DNA of 22,726 nt from a virus (IMGVR_UViG_3300006350_000027:1-22726), one strand, 5' to 3'; counted from the first letter of the stretch, positions 1 to 7,056 are shown. Notes: generated by a model not told the origin, from the letters alone. A program made the numbers and translations.

Positions 1-537
1 TAACCCTGGAGTAAGAGAATACTTAAGTTTTTTGTAAAATTCTTGTAAAAATAGAGAACTTAAGTTTTGTACATAAGATCCTGAGAGATGATCTGCAGTA
101 CTAGAGGTAGAAAATGTTAATTCTTCTTGATTTAACTCTTGATGATAACTTGTAATACCACTAAAACCACGTTTAACACCTGTAAAACTATTAGTTGTTA
201 CACCAGTATAAGTTATAATCTCATCATTAATCTTTAATAAACCCCATTCATTAGGAAATCCCTTTGTACTGGAAACAGGAATTGTATCACTATCTGTGCT
301 AATTCCAGTAGAAAGGGTTGTTGATCCAACAACAACATCTGGGGTTAAATTATCTAATTTTAAATACTGATCTAAATTATCAGAGATGTCAATATTACCT
401 CCCTGATATTCTTGAGAAATATAATATTGCTTTAAAAAATCTACTGCACGAGGACTTTCACTCAATACATATTCGGGCAGCTGATTTTCAATGATTTGTT
501 GAACCTTTACTTTTGGTTCAATGCCAGTTTGAATCAT
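1..537 (-). CDS. Virion structural (tail/baseplate) protein, 3' part beyond window
   Basis: The first 179 codons of a longer gene are present and the frame stays open to the window edge, so the C-terminus is missing. The ATG lies 7 bases after the gp6 stop. The N-terminus reads MIQTGIEPKVKVQQIIENQL and is followed by SPRAVDFLKQYY and an acidic stretch, a pattern I recall from the large structural protein that follows gp6 in T4-like cyanophages (gp7/gp8 position). The rest is rich in Ser, Thr and Gly, as tail proteins often are. The role in the baseplate is inferred from position and from this N-terminal motif. No good Shine-Dalgarno sequence is visible, so translation may be coupled to gp6. 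Confidence 0.75.
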   Translation of the reverse strand, partial: MIQTGIEPKVKVQQIIENQLPEYVLSESPRAVDFLKQYYISQEYQGGNIDISDNLDQYLKLDNLTPDVVVGSTTLSTGISTDSDTIPVSSTKGFPNEWGLLKINDEIITYTGVTTNSFTGVKRGFSGITSYHQELNQEELTFSTSSTADHLSGSYVQNLSSLFLQEFYKKLKYSLTPGL

Positions 538-544
538 ATTTCGA

Positions 545-2479
545 TTACTCGCGTATTAATTTTCCGTTTAGATAACTTGAAGTATAGAAGTCCTTAATAA
601 AGCTAGTTCCAGTAATTTCATCACCTGAACTTATCACATCCCTAACCATATTTATTGTACTTTTTGAAAGACTAAAATTGAGATATAGTTCCTTTAATCC
701 AACTACATCATTGGATTCTGGGATTGCTTGTACTTCCACAACACCACTATTATTAAGTGTTGATGTAATATTTACTGTAGTGAGAAGAATTTCTCCTTTC
801 ATATAATCTACTGTTCCAGCTGAACCTATAACAGTATTTACAGTTCCATCATCTAATATTTCCACAATAGAGATAACACCCGTCTTCAAATCTGAATTAG
901 GAGTATCTGTAAGGTAAACAGTTCTAATATTATTAGATATTGTAAATCCAGTAGACTTAATATTCATTCCTGCTGCGTTTACATGGAATTGATTACCATA
1001 ACATAGTTCATATTGAGCAAATTGGTTAATTGCTGCCTTTAAATCCCTTCTAATACGTACACGTGTGATATTAGAGGTAATAGCAGTATCAGTACTATCA
1101 ATTACTTGCTGTACTTTACTATATTTGAATCTACCACCAAATTTATTCATATCTACAGAATTTGAATATGCAGTTAGTGAATTTAAGACTTTTGTTTGAA
1201 GAGCAGATGAAGTAGAAACTTTATTTTCATCAAAATACACTGCAGAATCAATCTCCACATATAGTATCTTAAGATCTTCAATTTTTTGGTTAATACCAGA
1301 TACAGCGTATTGCTTTAATTGGGATAAAATCCTAGTTTTGTTAAATGCTGATACATATGTACCATTTTTAGGTTTAATACTAATTGTAACAGTACCAAAC
1401 TCTGGTGGATCCATTTCTTCACCACCAACGACTGCTACTGACTCAGTATCTGGGTAAATTTTCTTTATTATTGCCTCATAATCCCTAGGTGTAACCGCCC
1501 TGTACTGGGAGGAATAGATTCTAGGTGCATAATACTTAATTGAACTAATAGACTCTATTTCAGACCCATTTGTGGATGCCTCAACGGTAGCCACACTAGG
1601 AGTTGATGTTAGAGTGATAGATCCCCCTGCTGCATTAACAATTCTACCTGCAAATGAGAAACTATTATTATGTCCAATACCATTTCCGTCTTCTCCATCA
1701 GTAATAATGTATTGAACAGTAACTACAGACCCATTTTCCAGTTTTTTACCAATTATTCCGTCACCAAACACTACTTCATATCTTTCATCTTGTACTTCTT
1801 GCACTAAAAAGATTTCTGAGACTGAATCTACGTCTAAAATGTTAGAAACTAGTGAATATTCGATTCCAACTGACCCAGATGAGTCACTAGGCCCCTTAAC
1901 ATACACTTTTATAGTCGAAGTATCAATATGTGGGTTGTCTAAAATGAATCTTTGGTCTAATGAACCATCAACTGTGAAGGTTTTATTAAGAAATGTGCCT
2001 TCTTTTAGTAAAATATTTTCAAATGTTGCTACAAAAGTGCCTATAGATGGTTCTCTTACTGGTGCAGAGATGTCTTCGGACGTTGAAAACACATGTGAGG
2101 TGTTATTTGCGTCTCCAACACACACTAAACCTGCCTTTATAGTCGCTATAGGGGTTGAATTGAGTGAAGTTATGTTTAGACCTACATCAAATGTTACTTG
2201 TGCTGTGGCTGCCGTCCTAGAACGGGGTACATAACCTATATTTCTTGCTAATGAGACGACATTTTCTCTAACTGTTGCTGAATCTAGGAAAGATTCGTTC
2301 ACAACCATGTTTGAGTTGAATGCTGTGATATACGTATTATAAGCTAACGTGTCTATAAGGACGGAAAAGTTCGATCCTTCGAAGTCAAAGTCCGTAAAAT
2401 TGCTATTTGCACGGAGATATGACTTAATTGAGGTTTTTATTTGATCAAAATCAAGATCTGTAAATTTAGTAAAAGGCAT
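545..2479 (-). CDS. gp6: Baseplate wedge subunit gp6
   Basis: A 644-residue protein, close to T4 gp6 (about 660 residues). In T4, gp6 dimers form the ring of the baseplate wedge and connect to gp25, gp53 and gp7. The N-terminus (about residues 1-60) has the DFEGSNFSVLIDTLAYNTYI pattern typical of these proteins. Near residues 325-375, SQYRAVTPRDYEAIIKKIYP followed by a VVGGEE segment matches the baseplate J core. The ATG lies 1 base after the gp25 stop, with an AGAGG ribosome site inside the end of gp25, so the two genes form an operon. Length, motifs and gp25 adjacency make this a firm call. Confidence 0.95.
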   Translation of the reverse strand: MPFTKFTDLDFDQIKTSIKSYLRANSNFTDFDFEGSNFSVLIDTLAYNTYITAFNSNMVVNESFLDSATVRENVVSLARNIGYVPRSRTAATAQVTFDVGLNITSLNSTPIATIKAGLVCVGDANNTSHVFSTSEDISAPVREPSIGTFVATFENILLKEGTFLNKTFTVDGSLDQRFILDNPHIDTSTIKVYVKGPSDSSGSVGIEYSLVSNILDVDSVSEIFLVQEVQDERYEVVFGDGIIGKKLENGSVVTVQYIITDGEDGNGIGHNNSFSFAGRIVNAAGGSITLTSTPSVATVEASTNGSEIESISSIKYYAPRIYSSQYRAVTPRDYEAIIKKIYPDTESVAVVGGEEMDPPEFGTVTISIKPKNGTYVSAFNKTRILSQLKQYAVSGINQKIEDLKILYVEIDSAVYFDENKVSTSSALQTKVLNSLTAYSNSVDMNKFGGRFKYSKVQQVIDSTDTAITSNITRVRIRRDLKAAINQFAQYELCYGNQFHVNAAGMNIKSTGFTISNNIRTVYLTDTPNSDLKTGVISIVEILDDGTVNTVIGSAGTVDYMKGEILLTTVNITSTLNNSGVVEVQAIPESNDVVGLKELYLNFSLSKSTINMVRDVISSGDEITGTSFIKDFYTSSYLNGKLIRE

Positions 2480-2480
2480 G

Positions 2481-2882
2481 TTATCTTGTTGCCTCTAAGA
2501 GGAATGAATATTCTTGTGTTGGAAACTCTTGTCCTATAATATCAAAGATAACGGTAACATCAAAAGAGTTAACTTCTGGATTTGGGTCTACCGCAACGGT
2601 TACGTTTTCTATTCTTGGTTCGAAGTTATCTAATGCAATGGCTATCTGCTGCCTTATAGTAGACGCAGTACCAAAATCAACGAATTCAAATAGACTTCTT
2701 TGGACATCTGATCCTAACAGTGAATTAAAGAATCTTTCAGTAGGAATTGTTTGCACTATATTTCTTACAGAACGACGAATTGCGTCTTCATTCTTCAATA
2801 CTTGTAAATCATCTGTTACAGGATGGGGTTTAAAAGACAACGAAATATCTTTAAATCCTCTAGATATCCTCTTAATCGCCAT
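2481..2882 (-). CDS. gp25: Baseplate wedge subunit gp25 (lysozyme-like fold)
   Basis: A 133-residue protein of the gp25/W family. This small baseplate protein initiates wedge-sheath contact and has a lysozyme-like fold without enzymatic activity. Diagnostic features are the N-terminal FKDISLSFKPHPVTDDL, the middle EDAIRRSVRNIVQTIPTERF (residues about 32-51) and the C-terminal PEVNSFDVTVIFDI. The length matches the family. A T4-type late promoter lies 19 bases upstream and a terminator lies behind that, so gp25-gp6-tail protein is a late transcription unit. Confidence 0.95.
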   Translation of the reverse strand: MAIKRISRGFKDISLSFKPHPVTDDLQVLKNEDAIRRSVRNIVQTIPTERFFNSLLGSDVQRSLFEFVDFGTASTIRQQIAIALDNFEPRIENVTVAVDPNPEVNSFDVTVIFDIIGQEFPTQEYSFLLEATR

Positions 2883-2900
2883 TAGACAAAGGTTTTTTAT

Positions 2901-2908
2901 TATTTATA
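2901..2908 (-). promoter_or_regulatory. T4-type late promoter of gp25 operon
   Basis: The minus strand reads TATAAATA exactly, the consensus late promoter of T4-like phages (recognised by the gp55 sigma factor with gp33 and the sliding clamp). It sits 19 bases before the gp25 ATG and directly downstream of a terminator, so it starts a late structural operon. Confidence 0.85.
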
Positions 2909-2921
2909 CTGGTTTTCCCAT

Positions 2922-2946
2922 AAAAAAAGTGCCTCTTTCGAGACAC
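2922..2946 (-). terminator. Rho-independent terminator
   Basis: On the minus strand, GTGTCTC-GAAA-GAGGCAC (7-bp stem with one G-T pair, GAAA tetraloop) is followed by seven Ts. It ends the unit containing the two small genes at 2952-3256 and isolates the late gp25 promoter. Confidence 0.9.
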
Positions 2947-2951
2947 TGCGG

Positions 2952-3089
2952 TTATTTTCCCTGTCCTCTGTACTTTTTACGAGCCGAGTTACGGGATGTT
3001 GCCGAATATTTTGAGTGATTTCCGTTTCCTTGACGAGTTTTTTTGGGTTTTGCCTCTTTAAGAGCATTAGTACTTGAATAAACTGCCAT
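2952..3089 (-). CDS. Small basic conserved cyanophage protein (45 aa)
   Basis: A 45-residue, very basic protein with many Lys, Arg and Ser. Its second half, ATSRNSARKKYRGQGK, matches my memory of a short protein found beside the gp25 region in many cyanomyoviruses. The start has an excellent ribosome site (AAGGAGG, 5 bases before ATG), and the ATG overlaps the previous gene's stop as TAATG. Function is unknown. The charge would suit binding to nucleic acid or a structural role, which is inference only. Confidence 0.75.
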   Translation of the reverse strand: MAVYSSTNALKEAKPKKTRQGNGNHSKYSATSRNSARKKYRGQGK

Positions 3090-3256
3090 TATTCCTCCTT
3101 GTTAATTTTAGTTTTTACTGTATCAGGATGTGGAGAACCTGTTTTGTAGAATTCAATCGCCAAGTCCTCCATTTGATCGAAGTATTCGTTCTGAGAAAGA
3201 TTTGAGTATACCTCCTTCCCATCTATAAGAATACTATATGATTCTTGTTTTCTCAT
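3089..3256 (-). CDS. Small conserved cyanophage protein (55 aa)
   Basis: A 55-residue acidic protein beginning MRKQESYSILIDGKEVYSNL and continuing with EYFDQMEDLAIEFYKTGSP. I recall this pattern as a conserved small cyanophage protein of unknown role. It overlaps the 3' end of the glycosyltransferase-like gene by 23 bases in another frame and ends in a TAATG overlap with the next gene, so the three are co-transcribed. No membrane segment or catalytic motif is visible. Confidence 0.7.
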   Translation of the reverse strand: MRKQESYSILIDGKEVYSNLSQNEYFDQMEDLAIEFYKTGSPHPDTVKTKINKEE

Positions 3257-3992
3257 GTCCTACACGCACACGTGGATCGCACCAGATTTCGAAACCTGCT
3301 TCTTTAGCATCAAGACAGAAAGAAACGTCTTCACCGCACATGTCCTGCACTTCGCCACTTTCGAAGACTTGCATTTTAGGTGCGAACCATGGATAAGGCA
3401 TACCTTCGTGTTCAAATACTCCCTTTTTAATAAGAAGCCATCCGAAACCTGTGTAGTCTACTGTAAAAGGTTTCTTTCTTTTCTGTATACTATCTACTGT
3501 TTCATGATTCATGACTCCACCGTTGTTACGGAAGTCATCTTCTTCTAACCAGTGAGCAACTGAAGTTGTTTTACCATCCTCTGTAGCATACCAACCTGCT
3601 GCTATATCTTTTTCCATTAAGACTAACTGAAAGAATTTCTCAGAATTGAAGACTATATCTGAGTCAATCCATAGTTGCCAATCATATTTTAGTTTTCCAT
3701 CCCATGGTAATTGCTTAGGGCCACGGAGAACGTTTGCACCCAAACATTTACAACGGGCGAAATTTACCATTGATGAATAATCTTGAGATATCTGTATACT
3801 TGCACCAGCCTGAACCAAGTCAAAGCATAGTTGTACGAAACTCTTTAAGTATTGATATGAGACTCCTCGGCCTGGTAAGCAGAAAACTATTGCCTTTCCC
3901 TTCACCAACTGCTTTGCCTTCTCATAGTCCCATTCTTGCACTTGCTTTTGTGCAGTCGGTGATTTTGCCTTCACCGTGAATCCTTTAGCCAT
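3234..3992 (-). CDS. GT-A type glycosyltransferase-like protein
   Basis: A 252-residue protein. IVFCLPGRGVSYQYLKSF (about 35-52) looks like the first strand and helix of a GT-A nucleotide-sugar domain. WQLWIDSDIVF places a DSD at residues 110-112, like the metal-binding DXD motif. GEDVSFC (220-226) followed by a late His (H246 in VGHEK) matches the usual GED and C-terminal His of family-2-like enzymes. Homologues are common in cyanophages. The substrate is unknown; decoration of virion proteins, DNA or host glycans is possible. A TTGACA-N17-TATGAT promoter and an AAGGA ribosome site precede it. Confidence 0.65.
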   Translation of the reverse strand: MAKGFTVKAKSPTAQKQVQEWDYEKAKQLVKGKAIVFCLPGRGVSYQYLKSFVQLCFDLVQAGASIQISQDYSSMVNFARCKCLGANVLRGPKQLPWDGKLKYDWQLWIDSDIVFNSEKFFQLVLMEKDIAAGWYATEDGKTTSVAHWLEEDDFRNNGGVMNHETVDSIQKRKKPFTVDYTGFGWLLIKKGVFEHEGMPYPWFAPKMQVFESGEVQDMCGEDVSFCLDAKEAGFEIWCDPRVRVGHEKTRII

Positions 3993-4015
3993 AAAAATTA
4001 AATTCCTTCAATTCA

Positions 4016-4044
4016 ATCATATCACATTATATAGTCGTTGTCAA
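4016..4044 (-). promoter_or_regulatory. Sigma70-like promoter for the glycosyltransferase-like gene
   Basis: On the minus strand, TTGACA (4039-4044), a 17-base spacer and TATGAT (4016-4021). The -35 box directly abuts the stop codon of the AbrB-like gene. This fits host sigma70 recognition of early or middle phage genes. Confidence 0.8.
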
Positions 4045-4218
4045 TCAATCTGTGTTTTCGGTTATTATCACTTCCTCATCTACCAAGTTCCATTTAAGTT
4101 CTGTATCTTCGAACCACCCCATCTCATTAATTACTGCTTCGGGTATTATGACCTTATACTCCCCAGTTACGTTATCGACTTCTATGGCCGAAAAAATATG
4201 TCCGAAATTTTTTTGCAT
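4045..4218 (-). CDS. AbrB/SpoVT-like small protein (57 aa)
   Basis: A 57-residue protein from the ATG at 4218. FSAIEVDNVTGEYKVIIPEAVINEMGWFEDTELKW resembles the swapped-hairpin AbrB DNA-binding fold, which has a strand-turn 'vtIPk.v...lg...Gd.l.w' layout. I recall this protein in many cyanophages. An in-frame ATG at 4299 would add 27 residues, but these run through promoter-like repeats and read poorly, so I prefer 4218, which has an AAGG about 12 bases upstream. A role as a transcription regulator is inference. Confidence 0.65.
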   Translation of the reverse strand: MQKNFGHIFSAIEVDNVTGEYKVIIPEAVINEMGWFEDTELKWNLVDEEVIITENTD

Positions 4219-4238
4219 AAATGAAACGACCTTACATG

Positions 4239-4338
4239 TTTTTATATAGGGGAAAAAATTTTTGTATAAGGGGAAACATTTATCTCGCTTCCGTAACACT
4301 TTGTAGGTTAGGTTCCCATTCGGTTTTTATATAAGGGG
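4239..4338 (-). repeat. Three copies of CCCCTTATATAAAAA-like element upstream of the AbrB-like gene
   Basis: On the minus strand, near copies lie at 4324-4338 (CCCCTTATATAAAAA), 4259-4273 (CCCCTTATACAAAAA) and 4239-4252 (CCCCTATATAAAAA). Each contains a TATA-type box after a C run. They may be repeated promoters or operator sites, possibly for the AbrB-like protein itself. Confidence 0.6.
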
Positions 4339-4352
4339 GGATCGGCCCCCTT
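4333..4352 (-). terminator. Hairpin after the nuclease-like gene
   Basis: The minus strand reads AAGGGGG-CCGATC-CCCCCTT, a 7-bp GC-rich stem 15 bases after the stop at 4368. No U-run follows, so this is a weak terminator or a 3'-end stabilising hairpin. It overlaps the third copy of the CCCCTTATATAAAAA element. Confidence 0.45.
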
Positions 4353-4367
4353 ACACTGTCTGGCTAA

Positions 4368-5120
4368 CTAATATGAATAATCAGTAACCTCTGTTGCTGT
4401 CTCCAATAGATTTGAGATGCCATCCTGTTGGAGCTTGAGTACAACCTGTGAGTTCTTATTGGCTTTGCTTAGGCCTAAAAATGCTTTTATTCCGTTGTTG
4501 CTTGTGAGTCTAAGTCTGAGCCCTGTGTCCATTATAGCTCCTGTGATTGATGATCTTAAGATGACCTTACGGCTGCTCTGCCCTTTCCAATCTCTTTGAA
4601 ATTCAGCAGTCCAGCCCCTCTTAAGTAAGTCAACTGTCTTAAGGTTTTCTTCTTTGACTATATGCACCTGCTTGGCCTCTGTGTCGTTTATGACCATGAC
4701 CATGCCATGATTATCCTCTAACATGACCTGCTTGAGCCATGTGGTGAGTGCATCAGACTTAATTGCGTTCAACTGGTTGTTACAGTGGCTGGCGAAGTAC
4801 TGACGGAAGTTTTCAACCTGCTTTTCGGCTTGGTCGGTGTCTCTGTATAACTTAGTCAATAGTATGAAATCTTCAAACTCTTTGGTGTCTACTAGGCCAT
4901 CTATCTTAGAAGTGTTAACCCAGTCAAAAGACCCATTCTTTAGCCCCTTCTTATGCTTGATTGAAATATTAACGTCACCCGCCTTTGCGTCTGCTTTGCT
5001 CTTAGTTCCTCCGAAGTGCTTAACCTCTTCAGCGAATAGGCCAGTCTCATTTAGAAAGTCTATTGTATTAAGTTCGTTTTTAATACCTGATGTATGGACT
5101 GAGCCGTCTGTTTTGAACAT
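4368..5120 (-). CDS. Possible PD-(D/E)XK-fold nuclease
   Basis: A 250-residue protein. The N-terminal part has the order expected of a restriction-endonuclease fold: an early Glu in a helix (E16 in GIKNELNTIDFLNE), then FGGTKSKADAKAGDVNISIKHK with D49 and S53-I54-K55 as a D...(S/E)xK active-site candidate. The middle is helical and charged. The C-terminal half (about 150-250) has no motif I recognise. The start has CGGAG 9 bases upstream, and a nested promoter overlaps the end of the preceding gene. It may act on host or competitor DNA, but the acidic residue usually before Lys is a Ser here, so activity is uncertain. Confidence 0.45.
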   Translation of the reverse strand: MFKTDGSVHTSGIKNELNTIDFLNETGLFAEEVKHFGGTKSKADAKAGDVNISIKHKKGLKNGSFDWVNTSKIDGLVDTKEFEDFILLTKLYRDTDQAEKQVENFRQYFASHCNNQLNAIKSDALTTWLKQVMLEDNHGMVMVINDTEAKQVHIVKEENLKTVDLLKRGWTAEFQRDWKGQSSRKVILRSSITGAIMDTGLRLRLTSNNGIKAFLGLSKANKNSQVVLKLQQDGISNLLETATEVTDYSY

Positions 5121-5149
5121 TGAGTTTACTCCGTGTTTTGTATATACTT

Positions 5150-5155
5150 ATTATA
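5150..5155 (-). promoter_or_regulatory. Promoter -10 box nested in the stop of the upstream gene
   Basis: The minus strand reads TATAAT, with its TAA being the stop codon of the 48-residue gene at 5151-5297. It is followed by AAGTATATACAAAACACGGA, a variant of the leader block that recurs after other -10 boxes in this window. It would drive the nuclease-like gene at 4368-5120. Confidence 0.6.
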
Positions 5156-5297
5156 ATGGTTTTTTCACTATAATAGTTGGTTTTGGGCCAGTTGTTTTAT
5201 TGGCACGTCTGTAGTCAATTTCAGTTGCTATGGCCATTCCGACTGTGTACAATGAATAACAGCCGCCAATCAAAATGAAAAGTTCAATTCCTGTCAT
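5151..5297 (-). CDS. Small membrane protein (48 aa)
   Basis: A 48-residue protein with one hydrophobic segment near the N-terminus (IELFILIGGCYSLYTVGMAI, residues 4-23) and a basic, Pro-containing tail. It probably spans the inner membrane once. The start has AAGGAG 6 bases upstream, two bases after the previous stop. It is the last gene of a small three-gene unit and carries the next promoter in its stop codon. Function is unknown. Confidence 0.65.
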   Translation of the reverse strand: MTGIELFILIGGCYSLYTVGMAIATEIDYRRANKTTGPKPTIIVKKPL

Positions 5298-5299
5298 GT

Positions 5300-5377
5300 T
5301 TAGTTCTCCTTTAGGTGACGTTTTAGTTTTTCTGCTTTGAGCAGTGCTTCGTAGACTTTGGGGTCTAATGGTTTCAT
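5300..5377 (-). CDS. Very small basic protein (25 aa)
   Basis: A 25-codon ORF, MKPLDPKVYEALLKAEKLKR plus five residues, predicted as one amphipathic helix. It is supported by an ATGA overlap with the preceding gene, a GGAG ribosome site and a tight spacing to the next gene. Function is unknown. Confidence 0.55.
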   Translation of the reverse strand: MKPLDPKVYEALLKAEKLKRHLKEN

Positions 5378-5634
5378 GCTTTGATCTCCTGTATTAATTC
5401 GGTCATTTCGGTTAGGTCTGCTTCCTGCCAAATTGCTCCGTCAGGTGTTTTGCCTTCGCCATTCTCTGGCAGAACCCAAAGTAAAAACTCACCGAATGTT
5501 TCTACCTCTTGGGCGATTCCGTAGAAACCCATGTCATTATTAATCCATAACGCACAGTTCCATGTAGTCCAATTTGACCAACCATTATATTTGCCTGTTC
5601 CTATGTCTGAAAGATTGAATGTTGTTTGAACCAT
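5374..5634 (-). CDS. Phage protein with GWSNWTTWN motif (86 aa)
   Basis: An 86-residue acidic protein. GWSNWTTWNCALWINND (residues 18-34) is the signature of a widespread phage family of unknown function (I recall DUF7249, not checked). The C-terminal half is helical. It starts after an AAAGGAG site and a TATAAT promoter with the recurring leader, so it heads the unit 5374-5377-5297. Trp-rich motifs like this are seen in many early phage proteins, but no activity is established to my knowledge. Confidence 0.75.
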   Translation of the reverse strand: MVQTTFNLSDIGTGKYNGWSNWTTWNCALWINNDMGFYGIAQEVETFGEFLLWVLPENGEGKTPDGAIWQEADLTEMTELIQEIKA

Positions 5635-5662
5635 GAGTGGATCTCCTTTTGTGTATGTACTT

Positions 5663-5681
5663 ATTATAACGGATAAATCCG
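5663..5681 (-). promoter_or_regulatory. -10 box with adjoining dyad
   Basis: The minus-strand TATAAT (5663-5668) is preceded by the short dyad CGGA-TTTA-TCCG (5670-5681), which occupies the spacer. It is followed by AAGTACATACACAAAAGGAG, the recurring early leader. No clear -35 box is visible. Confidence 0.65.
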
Positions 5682-5720
5682 CAGCGTAGTGATCAAGTAG
5701 ACGGTTTTTTAACTGTCACA

Positions 5721-5966
5721 CTAATGATCTGCCCAGATGATTTGTTTGCTAAAATTGGCGATGTCGAAACATATTTCACACATGCAATCCACGTCAGGGA
5801 AGCTGTCCCGCCAATAGTAGAGCTCTTCTATGGGTGCGTCCCAATAGTAATAGAGGTCGGGCTGATAGCCTTTGCGTCTCTTTGGTCTCTTACCAAGATG
5901 AAAACAGCCGAAGTCGTTTTCTATCTCTTGGTCATCAAAGTTTCCACAATTACAACAGATTGCCAT
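5721..5966 (-). CDS. Cys-rich, possible zinc-binding protein (81 aa)
   Basis: An 81-residue protein with two CxxC pairs, C4-C7 (MAICCNC) and C63-C66 (CMCEIC), plus C5, C21 and C61. A Tyr/Trp-rich middle (PDLYYYWDAPIEELYYWRD) lies between them. Two CxxC knuckles at opposite ends suggest one zinc-ribbon-like site. It starts in a TAATG overlap with the preceding gene. I do not recognise the family. A role in nucleic-acid or protein binding is inference. Confidence 0.65.
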   Translation of the reverse strand: MAICCNCGNFDDQEIENDFGCFHLGKRPKRRKGYQPDLYYYWDAPIEELYYWRDSFPDVDCMCEICFDIANFSKQIIWADH

Positions 5967-6115
5967 TATCCCATCTCCAGGAATTTGTTCATTGCCATTT
6001 CTCCTGCGATTTTCTCAGCATCTGCGTAGAATGGGGAATCCTCTTTAATTCCGATTTCAGCGAGTGCCTCTTCAAAGAGGGTTTCTAAAATTGAGTCGTT
6101 AACTGGGTGTGACAT
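5966..6115 (-). CDS. Small conserved phage protein (49 aa)
   Basis: A 49-residue acidic helical protein, MSHPVNDSILETLFEEALAE then SPFYADAEKIAGEMAMNKFLEM. A longer reading frame from 6157 exists, but the ATG at 6115 is chosen because it forms TAATG with the stop of the preceding gene. The FEEAL...SPFYADAEKIA pattern recurs in cyanophages as far as I recall. Function is unknown. It is the middle gene of a three-gene coupled unit. Confidence 0.65.
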   Translation of the reverse strand: MSHPVNDSILETLFEEALAEIGIKEDSPFYADAEKIAGEMAMNKFLEMG

Positions 6116-6357
6116 TATGCGTACCTCCCTGCAGGGTGTGGGTTTGATGGTGTGCAACCGAATGAACCAAAAAAGTCATTCACTGCTTCAAGGTCTAAGT
6201 CTGGGTCATCAAAATCAACTCCCCCTGCGTGGTCTACTCCCCACTCTGCAACTTCGTCAATAAAAGTTGCGAAGTCTTCGCAAAGATAAGCGATGTCGAA
6301 AAATGACTCTTTCTCTTTGATTCTGTTTATTAATCTTTCTGTTTTTGTCTGGATCAT
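6115..6357 (-). CDS. Hypothetical acidic protein (80 aa)
   Basis: An 80-residue acidic protein; its N-terminus is helical and charged (TERLINRIKEKESFFDIAYL) and residues about 38-58 are rich in Asp. I do not recognise it. It heads the unit 6357-5721 behind a TATAAT promoter and an AAAGGAG site. An acidic early protein may bind a host protein or mimic DNA, which is a guess. Confidence 0.65.
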   Translation of the reverse strand: MIQTKTERLINRIKEKESFFDIAYLCEDFATFIDEVAEWGVDHAGGVDFDDPDLDLEAVNDFFGSFGCTPSNPHPAGRYA

Positions 6358-6385
6358 GAATGAAACTCCTTTTGTTTATACTATT

Positions 6386-6417
6386 ATTATAAGGGATAAA
6401 ATCCCCTGATGGGGATT
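6386..6417 (-). promoter_or_regulatory. Terminator hairpin abutting a promoter
   Basis: On the minus strand, the hairpin AATCCCC-ATCA-GGGGATT (6400-6417) is followed by TTAT and ends the 58-residue gene at 6430. Nine bases on comes TATAAT (6386-6391) and a leader with AAAGGAG for the gene at 6115-6357. Confidence 0.75.
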
Positions 6418-6429
6418 CAGTGTGACAGT

Positions 6430-6606
6430 TTAATCTTTGTCTGTGTACTCACCTTCGATAACTCTGTTACCATTAAGAGCATACCAGACTAACTGAGCAT
6501 GACCGAATTGCTGTGCCATATCATAGCAAAGGTCGAATCCGAAGTCATTTGTGACTTCTTCTTTGATGTTTGTATTTGGAACTTCTACGAATTTTTGAAT
6601 GAACAT
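6430..6606 (-). CDS. Hypothetical protein (58 aa)
   Basis: A 58-residue protein starting MFIQKFVEVPNTNIKEEV, with a C-terminal NGNRVIEGEYTDKD. Codon use is even and its own TTGCAA-N18-TATAAT promoter precedes it. The leader lacks a Shine-Dalgarno sequence (AATTTAAAAATT before ATG). The stop codon lies inside the recurring ACTGTCACAC element and a terminator follows. Function is unknown. Confidence 0.7.
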   Translation of the reverse strand: MFIQKFVEVPNTNIKEEVTNDFGFDLCYDMAQQFGHAQLVWYALNGNRVIEGEYTDKD

Positions 6607-6638
6607 AATTTTTAAATTTGTTTTGAACTTATATTAGT

Positions 6639-6668
6639 ATTATACACACAAAAGGGGTCACTTTGCAA
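6639..6668 (-). promoter_or_regulatory. Sigma70-like promoter
   Basis: On the minus strand, TTGCAA (6663-6668), an 18-base spacer and TATAAT (6639-6644). It drives the 58-residue gene. It shares its -35 sequence with the promoter at 10369-10397. Confidence 0.75.
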
Positions 6669-6703
6669 CCACTTGTGTGCCACTAATCCAACTGGGCTCT
6701 GGA

Positions 6704-6988
6704 TCAGTATTCTGCGATCTCTTTCATGTAGGCCCACACCTCTGCAAAGGTTAGATAGCCAATGACATCCTGCCAGATTCCACTTTCCTCATAATGCAAA
6801 TTATCTCCTTTCAAAAGGGCCATTTCATACAGTCCATCTGGGCCACCATATGATCCCTCATGGCATGCTACACTGGCTCCATATCCATTTTCAAAATAAT
6901 ATCTTACGACTTTGTTTGGCTTGCGGATTACTCTTTCTGTGTACATAATGTCTGAAGTTAATTCCTTTAGGTCGTTTGGATCGTACAT
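6704..6988 (-). CDS. Conserved phage protein, function unknown (94 aa)
   Basis: A 94-residue protein. The middle RYYFENGYGASVACHEGSYG followed by GLYEMALL and the C-terminal VIGYLTFAEVWAYM match my memory of a widespread phage family of unknown function. The likely fold is mixed alpha/beta, with the HEGSYGG loop conserved. It has its own TATAAT promoter at 7020-7025 and a leader without a strong ribosome site (AACAAACAAAG). It stands alone between two terminator-like junctions. Confidence 0.7.
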   Translation of the reverse strand: MYDPNDLKELTSDIMYTERVIRKPNKVVRYYFENGYGASVACHEGSYGGPDGLYEMALLKGDNLHYEESGIWQDVIGYLTFAEVWAYMKEIAEY

Positions 6989-7019
6989 AGTTTTAAAACT
7001 TTGTTTGTTTGTTATTCTT

Positions 7020-7056
7020 ATTATAAGGGATAATGGGCCCTAGGGAAAGGGCCCAT
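7020..7056 (-). promoter_or_regulatory. Terminator hairpin abutting a promoter
   Basis: On the minus strand, the perfect 8-bp stem ATGGGCCC-TTTCCCTA-GGGCCCAT (7033-7056) lies just after the ArdA-like gene. TATCCCT and then TATAAT (7020-7025) follow, driving the gene at 6704-6988. Confidence 0.75.

Noticed and set aside
1839-3018. Plus-strand ORFs (1839-2234 and 2638-3018)
   Set aside because: They lie antisense to gp6 and gp25, which are certain, and have no ribosome site or family resemblance.
4045-4299. 84-residue version of the AbrB-like gene
   Set aside because: The extra 27 residues run through two of three promoter-like repeats and are not typical of the family; the ATG at 4218 is simpler.
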